A stretch of DNA of 64,000 bases from JBAXAM01 sp964213355. Its GTDB lineage: Bacteria; Pseudomonadota; Gammaproteobacteria; UBA9339. Below the pieces are notes generated by a model, which had not been told where the DNA came from, made no database searches, and worked only from the letters and a program-made list of their open reading frames with translations. A program made the translations under genes and the position numbers. The DNA is taken from NCBI GenBank assembly GCA_964213355.1, contig CAXOVY010000032.1, positions 186,001 to 250,000 on the forward strand, written 5' to 3'. Shown here piece by piece: positions 1 through 8,627 of this stretch; position 1 is the first letter of the stretch; each line of letters opens with the position of its first letter.

Positions 1-1460
1 GTGTAGGTATTGTGGAAAACGTAGCAGGAAATATAGCAGGAAAAATAGGAAAGGTTGGTGAGATTACTGGCTGGGGTAATCTCATTAAAACTGGAACAAA
101 TGTAGCCATGGGAAGTGTTAAGAACTTCAAAGCTTTAGGCAAAATGATAGATGGTATTAAAGCAGCTATTCAAGAGGTGGTAGGAATGGTTCCAAAAAGC
201 GGAAAGATGATGACTGACATGCTTGCAAGTGCAAATGTTTTTGGTAATGATATTGGTGATAAGCTGGCAGTAGCGCTAAATTCTCAAGGATATATATTAA
301 ATGGAGAGATAAATGGAGAATGCAGCAATCTCAATAATGTTCAACTAAACGAAACATTATCAAGTTATAAGCCAGGAATAGTAGAAGCGTGTGAGTCTGT
401 AAAGAAATTACTATTTGCTGATGAGTATACAACCCAGTATGACGTGCTAAAGAATTATATTATTGATCACATAGCCAACGCTATAAGTTCCATACAGAAG
501 AATGAAATAGTACAGCCAGTAGCAAATGGCGCTGCTTTGGAAGCAGCAGAGGTAGCAGTAAAGCGAGGGTTGGAATTCTACGGTTACATAATGAACAAGG
601 TTGATGAAACGCGCGCTGCGAGAGAAAAGGCTGATTATGCTAAGTACATGAAAAAATCACCATACGAAGAAGCTTTTAACGATGCTTGGGAGCAAAAAGG
701 TAAAGATGAAGCAAGTAATAAGAATCAACAGAAATCTACTGAAGAACAAAGCCGAGGCAATGCTGGTCACAAGAATTCACCCAATGATTCTGAGCGATCA
801 AGTAAAAGCGTAAATGCTTTTAATAGTTTCTTAAACGATATTCAAGATAAATGGCTGCGTTCTGAGAACTTTTGCCCGAAAGATTTAGATCGTAGTTCTG
901 CAGAGCCTAGAAAACCAACGATCGAACTTGTAGTTAGAGAAGTTTTTCATCATACAGGATTTATGCACGGGTTTACTATTTTTACAGATAGTAAGGGTCA
1001 AAAGACTATAATTGCCGGTTATCCTGAGGGACATAATGCAATGCTTAATCTGCAAATAGTTGATGCTCCTTATATTGAAGCTAATGCAAAATTGCTCGAT
1101 AAAGATTGGGCAAAAAGAGGGAATTATGGGAAAGACTATAGGATAATAAAAACAGAAATACTTGGTAGTGATCAGGATTTACAAGACTATTTATCTAAAG
1201 CAAGAGAAGCTGTAGAGGTTATTAAACAAAGCGCTATCAAGGCTGGAAATAATGAAGGAAGGTTTGATTATGACTTATGTATTACCGACAGATGTTGGGG
1301 AAGCAACAGCAATACCGTACAACGAGCTGTCTGGGATGGTATGGGAATGAAAATAGAAGTACCCCGTGATATCAAAATGCCTGGTATAGAAGGAAAATTC
1401 TATAAGGGACCGATGGATGATGTATTGCAAAAAGTTGGAGATGCAATACAAGAAAACTAA
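1..1460 (+). CDS. C-terminal part of CdiA/haemagglutinin-type toxin protein (partial at left edge)
   Basis: The frame is open through the left edge. The first possible start in the window is a GTG at 12, but codons before it are also open, so this is probably the 3' end of a much larger gene. The first ~220 residues are Gly/Ala/Lys-rich and helical, like the pre-toxin part of filamentous haemagglutinin/CdiA proteins. A charged Ser/Asn/Lys linker follows (about residues 235-275). The last ~180 residues form a compact module containing GFMHGFTIF, YDLCITDRC and a GSNSNTV motif, which resembles papain-like or other hydrolase-type polymorphic toxin tips. A small membrane protein gene overlaps its stop codon, as expected of a toxin/immunity pair. 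The toxin family is not identified; the CdiA-like reading is inference. Confidence 0.6.
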   Translation, partial: VGIVENVAGNIAGKIGKVGEITGWGNLIKTGTNVAMGSVKNFKALGKMIDGIKAAIQEVVGMVPKSGKMMTDMLASANVFGNDIGDKLAVALNSQGYILNGEINGECSNLNNVQLNETLSSYKPGIVEACESVKKLLFADEYTTQYDVLKNYIIDHIANAISSIQKNEIVQPVANGAALEAAEVAVKRGLEFYGYIMNKVDETRAAREKADYAKYMKKSPYEEAFNDAWEQKGKDEASNKNQQKSTEEQSRGNAGHKNSPNDSERSSKSVNAFNSFLNDIQDKWLRSENFCPKDLDRSSAEPRKPTIELVVREVFHHTGFMHGFTIFTDSKGQKTIIAGYPEGHNAMLNLQIVDAPYIEANAKLLDKDWAKRGNYGKDYRIIKTEILGSDQDLQDYLSKAREAVEVIKQSAIKAGNNEGRFDYDLCITDRCWGSNSNTVQRAVWDGMGMKIEVPRDIKMPGIEGKFYKGPMDDVLQKVGDAIQEN

Positions 1461-1867
1461 TGCACTTTGGGAATTCATTTATTATGAGTATAAAAAAGAT
1501 AATAAAATATTTACCGATTGGGATTATACTTCTAACTTTTGGGAAAATGTTGTTTGAAGAATTTTTTGATACCAGACCCTTTAGATTTGAAAAATATAAA
1601 ACAGAAGAAGAACTAGAAGCAGTTGCAAAACTTAGATTTCCTGTTGGAACTGATATGGCTTACGCTAAAAAGATTTTGGAGGAATCTGGTGCAGAGTGTA
1701 GGAAATATAATCCTCCTTATGCTGGTTATTGTTGTGAATATAATACCTATATATTAACTTTTCATCCGTTTGAATGCTATAAGGTATGGTTGGATATTGA
1801 TAGTGGGAACAAATTGATAGAAGTAGGAGCACAAAAATTTTCTGGGGTAAGCATGTATGTTCCATAG
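1460..1867 (+). CDS. Small membrane-anchored protein, candidate immunity protein
   Basis: A 135-residue protein whose ATG overlaps the stop of the upstream toxin-like gene by one base (TAATG). A second ATG at 1484 would remove eight residues and start just before the helix. One hydrophobic segment lies near the N-terminus (about residues 16-32), followed by a soluble domain of ~100 residues with several cysteines (ECRKY, YCCEY) and the segment FPVGTDMAYAKKILEESGA. No family is recognised with certainty. Translational coupling to a polymorphic-toxin tail, small size and membrane anchoring fit an immunity protein that protects against the neighbouring toxin. That role is inferred from context only. 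Confidence 0.5.
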   Translation: MHFGNSFIMSIKKIIKYLPIGIILLTFGKMLFEEFFDTRPFRFEKYKTEEELEAVAKLRFPVGTDMAYAKKILEESGAECRKYNPPYAGYCCEYNTYILTFHPFECYKVWLDIDSGNKLIEVGAQKFSGVSMYVP

Positions 1868-1878
1868 GTGAGTAAAGT

Positions 1879-1894
1879 GGGGTCAGGTCTTGAA
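1879..1894 (+). repeat. Left 16-bp inverted repeat of the RAYT unit
   Basis: GGGGTCAGGTCTTGAA is an exact reverse complement of the 16 bases at 2523-2538, and the pair brackets the Y1 transposase gene. It starts 12 bases after the stop of the preceding gene. RAYTs act on such terminal palindromic sites. Confidence 0.85.
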
Positions 1895-1959
1895 TTGTGA
1901 ATTTGACTTAACAAAAACACTGTATTGATGGGAAAAAATTTTTCTGTCTAAATAACCCC

Positions 1960-2544
1960 ATGTCTAGACCTATGCGAATCGAGTATCCAGGAGGTGTTTA
2001 CCATCTAACAGCTCGTGGTAATGCTAAAGGTAACATCTTCTATGAAGATGACGATAAAAAATATTTTCTTACGACCTTAGCTGACGTCGTCAAGCGATAC
2101 AATTGGATTTGCCATAGTTACTGCTTAATGTCTAATCATTATCATTTGTTAATCGAAACTCAAGAAGCTAATTTGGCTTGTGGCATGCGCCAGCTAAATG
2201 GTATGTACACCATGCGATTCAACAAAGTTCATGCTCGAGTAGGGCATCTTTTCCAAGGAAGATACAAAAGTATAATCATAGATCGTGAAAACTATTTATT
2301 GGAACTTTGCCGCTATATAGTCTTAAATCCAGTACGAGCTAAAATGGTAACTCGGCCTGAAGACTATTTTTGGAGTAGTTATCGCGCTATTATTGCTTTG
2401 CAACAATGTCCATATTTTCTTACTACTGGTTGGATACTTAGTCAATTTGGGAAACAGTATGCTATTGCGCGGAAAAAATATATTGAGTTTATTTATGCAG
2501 GTATTAACGGTGCCAATCCTTATTCAAGACCTGACCCCGCATAA
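1960..2544 (+). CDS. REP-associated tyrosine transposase (RAYT, Y1/HUH family)
   Basis: 194 residues with the full signature of the IS200-like Y1 family. It has an N-terminal RIEYPGGVYHLTARGN segment, the HUH metal site NHYHLL (about residue 66) and the C-terminal ELCRYIVLNPVRA helix bearing the catalytic tyrosine. RAYTs are single-copy, domesticated-looking single-strand transposases that move short REP palindromes. The length is normal and no frameshift is seen. Exact 16-bp inverted repeats flank the gene, and the right repeat lies inside the 3' coding end (residues SRPDP), so element end and protein end are fused. It sits between a toxin/immunity module and a TPS exoprotein, a typical accessory-DNA location. 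Confidence 0.93.
   Translation: MSRPMRIEYPGGVYHLTARGNAKGNIFYEDDDKKYFLTTLADVVKRYNWICHSYCLMSNHYHLLIETQEANLACGMRQLNGMYTMRFNKVHARVGHLFQGRYKSIIIDRENYLLELCRYIVLNPVRAKMVTRPEDYFWSSYRAIIALQQCPYFLTTGWILSQFGKQYAIARKKYIEFIYAGINGANPYSRPDPA
2523..2538 (-). repeat. Right 16-bp inverted repeat of the RAYT unit
   Basis: TTCAAGACCTGACCCC is the exact reverse complement of 1879-1894. It lies within the last codons of the transposase gene, ending three bases before its TAA stop. Confidence 0.85.
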
Positions 2545-2627
2545 ACCCGTGTAAATTACGGTATTGCAAAAACATCTGCAGCAAAATATTCTTGCTTTAA
2601 CAACATACCAAACAATGAGGGCAAGAT

Positions 2628-4838
2628 ATGTTAATAAATTTAGCAGTGTTTTCTCGATGGTCTATTGCTACCCTGTGTATTCTATTTTTATCTAATGCGA
2701 TTTTTGCAGCAGATGTAGATGTAGTTGTTGATACTAAAGATGATGCAACAGCACCACAAGTAACCAAAACGACTATGGGTGCTCCTCAAATTAATATTGT
2801 TAGTCCGCAGTATGGAATTTCACATAATCGGTTTGAGCAATACAATGTTGGTACCGAAGGAATTATAATAAGCAATAGTTCCTCTAGTGAAACTGTTAGA
2901 GGGGAAGGAATTATTGGTTCTAATAAAAAAATAATTAAATCAGCGAAGACCATTTTGTTTGAGGTTACCGGACCTGGTCGTAGTGAACTGCGTGGTGCAA
3001 CTACAATTGCTGGGGAACAAGCTGAATTTATTTTAGTTAACCCCAATGGAATTACCTGCGATGGTTGTGATTTTATCAATATGCATGATGTGGTGCTAAG
3101 GACAGATAGGCTGTATTCAATTATTGAAGATAAGATTAATTGGGATAAGGATTTGGATGGCAATATTAGTATTGGTAAAAACGGTACTACAGCACTAGGT
3201 GGGTCACTGACATTGAGTTCTGGGAAAATAAAAGTCGAAGGAGCAGTATCTGCGAAAGAATTGTTAAGGGTAGAGGCTCACTCCACTAAAGATAAAGCGC
3301 CAGGGAGCGGTGCAAAAAATGAAGACGAAAAATATACGATTAATGTTAGCACTGCTGCATTAATAACAGCAGGAAAAGTTTATCTTATTGCAACGGGCGA
3401 TGGGGCTTTGGTAAGAGTTTCTGCATCCAAGTTATTTGCTAATGAATCAGATATCAAGCCACAAGATATAATTAGTGGAAACAAAAAAGCTCTTTATATT
3501 GAAGCAAAAGAGGGTGATATTTCTATAGAAGAAATCAATGCTAGTCAGAATGGAGATGTAAAAATATATGGGAAAAAAGTAGATATAAAAAATATAAGTG
3601 AAGCAGAGAACTTAATTGTACATGGGCGAGATATAATCGGAGATTTTAAGCTAAATAATGTGAAGAATGTTGAAGTAATAGAGAAAAGACCTATTCAACA
3701 CGAGATGGTTGCAAAAAGTACTATGGATTTTAATGTAATCACCCCAATAAGCATTGATGGTGACTTTAAATTTATTGGTAGAAATTTTAAAAACCAAAGT
3801 ACATTTAAAGCAGGAAGTATCACATTAGATTTGTCAGGAGATGTTATTAATGATGTAAATGGAAGTATTACAACAGAAGGTCAGTGGTATTCAAATAGCA
3901 AAGGCTTTACCAATTATCAAAGAATGGATATAGGTAAGGCATTTGAAATAACAGGAGATACCTTTGTTAACGACAATGGAGGGAGCATAAGCGCTGGGTC
4001 CATAGAAATTAATTTAGTAGGAAAAAGAGAAGATGGTAATAGTTTATATCAAGGGTCTAATTCTATATTAGAGTCTAAAGAAGGAGGTATAGAATTATCT
4101 GCTTCAGACGGAGGAATGTATTTTGGATATAAAAAAGAACTTACAGGAGATGGAGATAATAAAGATGGATTTAAATTTATTGGTAGTCAGCTACTGAGTC
4201 GTGGAAGAACAATTCATATTAAATCTGGAGGAGATGTTGTATTTGACGGGACGCAATTGTTAGGAGATCTTACTGTTGAGGCAAAAGGACAAATTAAGGA
4301 AAATAATCTAACAGGTTCTTATAAAAATGGCGTGCATAACGTTAAAGAAAATATACTAAAAACCAGAATTGTTACTAAACAAGTAGATGCTACACGCATT
4401 GTTCCTAAAATAAAAACGTATACTACACGAGAGGTTATTAGGGAGTATGATGAGTGTGTGCGTGACTGTTGGGTTTTGGGATGCTGCGGCTCTGAACATA
4501 GAAAAATTTATGGGGATGTTATACATACCGAAAATGTTTTTGCAGAAGAACATTATACGAAAGATATAACTGTTGAAGAGCAATATACTGAGGAGGTCAT
4601 TCACCAAGAGCCATTTTTTCAGGATGTTTCTTTAAAGACTAATTTTGCTGGAAGTAAACAGTTTATTACTAAGGGAGATCTAATGTTTAAGGCAGTAGAA
4701 CGTAAGTTTATACATTCAACTCCAACAGAGGTTGAATATCTTGAGTTTTTTTCACCTATAAAACTAGACTATGATGATAATGTTAGATATCATTTTGAAG
4801 TAAGCACTATAAAAAATTATGATGATGCGGTTCATTAG
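2628..4838 (+). CDS. Two-partner-secretion exoprotein with haemagglutinin TPS domain
   Basis: 736 residues. A signal peptide (about 1-28, ending IFAA) is followed by a haemagglutination-activity TPS domain. Diagnostic pieces are QYGISHNRFEQYNVG, GATTIAGEQAEFILVNPNGI and TCDGCDFINM, the region recognised by a TpsB outer-membrane pore. The middle is beta-helix-like (repeated short strands with GxxxxxG turns). The last ~170 residues differ: an acidic, Val/Tyr/Glu-rich stretch with clustered cysteines (DECVRDCWVLGCCGSEH, about residues 610-626). It is far shorter than FhaB/CdiA and has no toxin tip. No TpsB gene is in the window. It could be a small adhesin, a donor of alternative tips, or a shortened copy of the large protein whose end is at 1-1460. 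Confidence 0.85.
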   Translation: MLINLAVFSRWSIATLCILFLSNAIFAADVDVVVDTKDDATAPQVTKTTMGAPQINIVSPQYGISHNRFEQYNVGTEGIIISNSSSSETVRGEGIIGSNKKIIKSAKTILFEVTGPGRSELRGATTIAGEQAEFILVNPNGITCDGCDFINMHDVVLRTDRLYSIIEDKINWDKDLDGNISIGKNGTTALGGSLTLSSGKIKVEGAVSAKELLRVEAHSTKDKAPGSGAKNEDEKYTINVSTAALITAGKVYLIATGDGALVRVSASKLFANESDIKPQDIISGNKKALYIEAKEGDISIEEINASQNGDVKIYGKKVDIKNISEAENLIVHGRDIIGDFKLNNVKNVEVIEKRPIQHEMVAKSTMDFNVITPISIDGDFKFIGRNFKNQSTFKAGSITLDLSGDVINDVNGSITTEGQWYSNSKGFTNYQRMDIGKAFEITGDTFVNDNGGSISAGSIEINLVGKREDGNSLYQGSNSILESKEGGIELSASDGGMYFGYKKELTGDGDNKDGFKFIGSQLLSRGRTIHIKSGGDVVFDGTQLLGDLTVEAKGQIKENNLTGSYKNGVHNVKENILKTRIVTKQVDATRIVPKIKTYTTREVIREYDECVRDCWVLGCCGSEHRKIYGDVIHTENVFAEEHYTKDITVEEQYTEEVIHQEPFFQDVSLKTNFAGSKQFITKGDLMFKAVERKFIHSTPTEVEYLEFFSPIKLDYDDNVRYHFEVSTIKNYDDAVH

Positions 4839-5028
4839 TGAGTTATACGAAAGGCGATAAACAAATTTTGAATAAGGTTTTGCTCAAATAACATGGTTAG
4901 AGTAAAGTAGAGCGGGTGTAGATATTGCTTTTAGGTTATTAAGAGTTTGGGTTTTCTTATGCGATTATAGTGAAATCAGTAAGAAAGAAGATGAATAAAA
5001 GATAATAAAAATATATTGGGATAGTGCT

Positions 5029-5916
5029 ATGTCAAGATTTACTCGTGTTTTTGTAGTAATTTTAATTTTTGCTCTAATTTGCTTGAGTTGTTTACATCAT
5101 ATAAAAAAAGACGAGGTGATTTATGCCGCTAGATCTTTAACATATGTAGTTAGTAGGTTTGTTTTTAATAAACAATATTTGGTGGCAAATAGCAATTATG
5201 GAGTCAAGTATAAGTTTAAGACTCCAGATGCTGTTGGGCGCGCAATTTATAAAGATGGAAATTATGAGCCAGAGATAACTAGGTTTGTACTGAATGAAAT
5301 AAAATACAATCCAGAAGATATTGTTATTGATGTTGGGGCTAATATTGGTTGGTATTCGCTATTACTAGATCATATGAAAGATGGTCCTGGTATTATCTAC
5401 GCTTTTGAACCCGATTCTTTAAATTACAGTTTACTGAAACATAATATTAGTTTGAATGGAGCATCTAAAGTTGTAGCCATCAACGAAGCTTTATCGAATA
5501 AGATTGGCAAAGCAACGCTTTATAAATATGGGGACAATAACCTCGGTAGGCATTCTCTATTACCTTTATTTAAAGGGGCTAGTGAAACGATAATAACTAC
5601 TACATTAGATAATTTTATTAAAAAAAATAATAGCAAAAAAACAATTAGATTGATAAAAATAGACGTAGAGGGATATGAATTGCCAGTTTTGTTGGGAGCA
5701 AAAAAGGTATTGGATCATACGGAAAATTTAATTGTTGAATTTTCCCCAAGTATTATGTTACAACATAAAATTGCACCAGAATTAGTTATTAAATTACTTT
5801 ATGCTAAAGGGTTTAAGCCATATCTTTTTGGTGGAAATAAACTAATCCCTCTTAACAAGGAAGAACTTTTAAAAATTCATGGTCCTTTAACTTTTCTATG
5901 GAAAAGGGGGATATGA
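5029..5916 (+). CDS. FkbM-family SAM-dependent methyltransferase
   Basis: 295 residues with an N-terminal signal-anchor helix (about 7-24) and a class I methyltransferase domain of the FkbM type (Methyltransf_21). The SAM-binding motif VIDVGANIGWYSLL is near residue 103, an acidic ribose-binding EPD near 127, and the FkbM hallmark IKIDVEGYE near 213. Such enzymes O-methylate sugars or small metabolites. The membrane anchor suggests work on envelope glycans. It stands alone, ~190 bases after the TPS gene, so no pathway can be assigned. The last residues overlap the start of a RAYT remnant. Confidence 0.85.
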   Translation: MSRFTRVFVVILIFALICLSCLHHIKKDEVIYAARSLTYVVSRFVFNKQYLVANSNYGVKYKFKTPDAVGRAIYKDGNYEPEITRFVLNEIKYNPEDIVIDVGANIGWYSLLLDHMKDGPGIIYAFEPDSLNYSLLKHNISLNGASKVVAINEALSNKIGKATLYKYGDNNLGRHSLLPLFKGASETIITTTLDNFIKKNNSKKTIRLIKIDVEGYELPVLLGAKKVLDHTENLIVEFSPSIMLQHKIAPELVIKLLYAKGFKPYLFGGNKLIPLNKEELLKIHGPLTFLWKRGI

Positions 5917-6020
5917 TCGGAGGTCGAATATCCAGTGCTTGGTACCACATTATGAATCGTGAGGCTGCTAAACAACCTATTGGAAAGACATTTAATGTTC
6001 TTTTGTCCAGACTTGATACT
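5913..6020 (+). pseudogene. Remnant of a second RAYT (5' end only, frameshifted)
   Basis: Reading across one missing base at about 5934 gives VEYP followed by AWYHIMNREAAKQPI, the conserved N-terminus of Y1/RAYT transposases (compare RIEYPGGVYHLTARGN in the intact copy at 1960). A single lost G in a CCAGG-like context accounts for the break. The homology fades after ~30 residues and the HUH motif is absent. A 60-codon open frame at 5898-6080 overlaps it but is not a gene. It lies immediately before the metallophosphoesterase start. Confidence 0.6.
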
Positions 6021-6498
6021 TTTTCTCCAAGTTGTATGATGGAGCGAAGATGGAACTTAAATCAGAATATTTTAAATTAAACCATGCGTTATTTTGTTTA
6101 ATTGCCTCGGTATTCTTTTTTTGCAACCCAGCTTTTGCCCACGTCAACCATCAAAATGCCTCACTAAATAATTTTTTAGTTATTACGGATATTCACTTAC
6201 TTTCTTCTACTGCACACAGCATGGAGATTAACCCTTCTGGAGCAGATATTATCAATAATATGGATAGCACCACTTTTCCTACTCTTCTCCAAGACATATC
6301 TGCTGGGATACAAGGGGGCGTGGTACAAAATCCACAGTTTATAATTTTCTTGGGTGATATGGTTGGAAATTATTTGGGAATATTTGATTCGACAGTGCAA
6401 ATTGCTAATCAAAAAGTGGTATTTACAGAGTTGCAAACTAAGTTTTCGGGAATTCCCATTTTTTATGTATTTGGTAACCATGATTCCACTTATGCACT

Positions 6499-7536
6499 TA
6501 TAGCGCTTCCCTAAATTATAGAGTCTGATAGCCGCAGTGTCTATACCAATTTGTCAAATCAGTTGATTGAATGCTCATAAAAGCAACCTTTAATGATATT
6601 GCAAATTTATCTAACGTTCTTGCTGATTCTTTACGTAAACAAGTTTTAATCTTTCCCCACATCTGTTCTATAGGATTTAGATCTGGCGAGTATGGTGGTA
6701 AATAAATTAGTTTGGCTCCAGTTGATTCGATGGCTTCTTTTACACCGCAAACTTGATGAAAAGCCACGTTATCCATAATCACAACATGACGCTTTTGTAA
6801 AACTGGACATAAACATCTCGTGATGAAGTTTAAAAATATTTCTCCATCAGCCGCCCATTCTCCATACAATGCTGCTTCTATTTTTTCAAAACTTATAGCA
6901 CTTAGCATGGTTAGTCGATTACCTCGATTAAAAGGAACAGCATTAACAACTCTTTCTCCACCAGGAGCTCTACCATACAATGGAGCCATTCGTAAATTAG
7001 CACCAGATTCATCTAAGAAAATTAAATCTCGTACTGGAATATCCTTGATTACCTCAAGATATTCTTGCCGTTTTTTTTAACATCATCGCGATCTCTCTCA
7101 GCAGCGTAACGACTTAACTTCTTTCGCCGTAAATTTAATTTCAAACAAGCCCTCGACAATATAGACCTACCAGCTTTTATCTTTCTTTTTTTGTAATATA
7201 ACTCCGATAGCTCTGCTAAAGTGATCGCTGGTTTATTCTGAATAATTTTTTGTATAGTTTCATACCCCATTTCATCAATCTTGCTCGGCCTTCCTTGGTT
7301 ACCTTTTTTTGGCGATAAATCTCCATCTTCTCGATACTGTTTTACATAACGCTTTACGCTATTCACGCTTACTTTAAAGCTTTTAGCAACTTTAGAGTAA
7401 CTTGTATTCTCATCTTGATACGCCCAAACAATCTTTTTACGTAAATCTATTGAGTATGCTGCAGTCATTTGCTCCTCTCATTCAGAAAATAACGAGAAGA
7501 CTATAGCATGTCTCTGCAATTTAGGGAAGCGCTATA
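6499..7536 (-). mobile_element. IS630-family insertion sequence with TA target duplication
   Basis: Exact 19-bp terminal inverted repeats (TATAGCGCTTCCCTAAATT at 6499-6517 and its complement at 7518-7536) include the duplicated TA at each end, the hallmark of IS630/Tc1-mariner insertion. It carries two overlapping transposase frames on the minus strand joined by a slippery A-run. All three catalytic acidic residues are present, so the element looks active. Removing it with one TA repairs the host phosphoesterase frame. Confidence 0.95.
6516..7468 (-). CDS. IS630 transposase, made by -1 frameshift from two frames
   Basis: The first frame (7468-7049, 139 residues) has an HTH/winged-helix DNA-binding region (SYSKVAKSFKVSVNSVKRYVKQY). 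The second frame (7080-6516) carries the DDE catalytic domain: FLDESGA, then IMDNVAFH, then NPIEQMW. The frames meet at the minus-strand heptamer A AAA AAC (7076-7070). A -1 slip there gives KKKRQEYLEVIKDIPVRD and a continuous full-length transposase. Read separately, the first frame ends after KNGKNILR. The slippery heptamer is of the classical type, so the break is probably programmed and not decay. The enzyme cuts and pastes the element at TA. Confidence 0.9.
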
Positions 7537-8542
7537 ATGGTCCTTTTTACAACACCGACCAATCAGTTCAATACAATAGTCCCTACCAAGTTGCACAAGC
7601 GGTTGGATGGACTGATGGGTTTCTCTCGACTGGGGCGCAATGTACGGTTGGCAGTGCATTTATTCAGCCATGTATAATTACCGAAAATACTCAGTATGGT
7701 TATTATTCAGCTTATATCCAGAATAAGTTACGGCTGATTGTCCTAAATACGGTTATGCTTACACCAAGCGCAATCGGAACTACCACGGGCGGAGTGAGTG
7801 CTCAATTTAATTGGCTTACAGAGCAACTGGAGAACGCCAAGTATAACGGAGAATCGGTATTGTTGGCTATGCATGTGCCTTTTGGAAATATGCTGCAAAA
7901 CGTTACTCCGGTAAACTATTTGATATCCGGCTACAATGATAGTTTTTTGGCGATTATTGCCAATTATACCGATACAATTATTGGGATGATTGGCGGGCAT
8001 GAACACCTTGACGAGCTTAAAATTCTTACCTACTCTGGCATACCGGTAAATTTTTTAATTAATGTAGCAGCGATGGTAACATACAATGGAAATGCTCCTT
8101 CGTTCGATACGGTTTATTTCACCAATACTTCCGGCAATTGGGTGCTAACTGATTATGATGCTTTTAATTTTCTTGCGACCGGTCCAACTTTGCAGAAAAT
8201 ATATAGCTTTAACAGCGCCTATTGTGGAGGACTATCAACCGGTATTTTGAATTGTTTTCAGCAAATTTCAACCCAGAATTTGGTCAATACTATGAATATT
8301 TATCACACTGCTGGCAATCCAAATTATAGTCTGACCATTGCATACCCAGGTAATATCTTCACTGCTTTACCGACTTACACAAGTAACGGTAGCGGCTTTA
8401 GTGTTGCTGCAATTATCGCGGGTATCGTCGCTGTTATTGGCGTTGGCGCACTAATGATCTAATGATTATCCTAGTGATATACATCTTTCATACTCAAGGA
8501 TGAGTAAAAAGTATAAGCAATTCGATGTTAGCCATAAAAACC

Positions 8543-8585
8543 CCACATTAACCTAGTAAAACTGTTTACTAGGTTAATAATGTGG
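8543..8585 (-). terminator. Rho-independent terminator of the HU-like gene
   Basis: A long stem: CCACATTAACCTAGTAAA pairs with TTTACTAGGTTAATAATGTGG around a four-base loop, with a small bulge. Read on the minus strand it is followed by GGGGTTTTT. It lies 43 bases beyond the HU-like stop, and ~80 bases beyond the convergent phosphoesterase end, so it may serve both. Confidence 0.8.
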
Positions 8586-8627
8586 TATTGATTGTGGATT
8601 AAGCCACAATTATTCGCTTTTTCGAAG

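Larger units (their letters stand above)
6050..8462 (+). pseudogene. Secreted metallophosphoesterase (acid-sphingomyelinase-like), split by IS630
   Basis: The 5' part is 6050-6500 and the 3' part 7537-8462. Dropping the IS and one TA joins them in frame into ~458 residues. The ATG at 6050 is preferred because GGAG lies six bases upstream. It has a signal peptide ending AFA, then calcineurin-type metal motifs in order: TDIH, FLGDM, GNHD, AMHVPFG and GGHEH. The last ~22 residues are a hydrophobic Gly/Ala/Ile/Val helix, a likely membrane anchor. The motif order resembles acid-sphingomyelinase-like phosphodiesterases; substrate is unknown. As it stands, translation ends inside the IS after GNHDSTYALIALP, removing the second half of the active site, so it should be inactive. 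Confidence 0.85.

Noticed and set aside
5898..6080. A 60-codon open frame between FkbM and the phosphoesterase
   Set aside because: It is the frame that happens to cover the RAYT remnant; its start lies inside the FkbM gene and no ribosome site fits.
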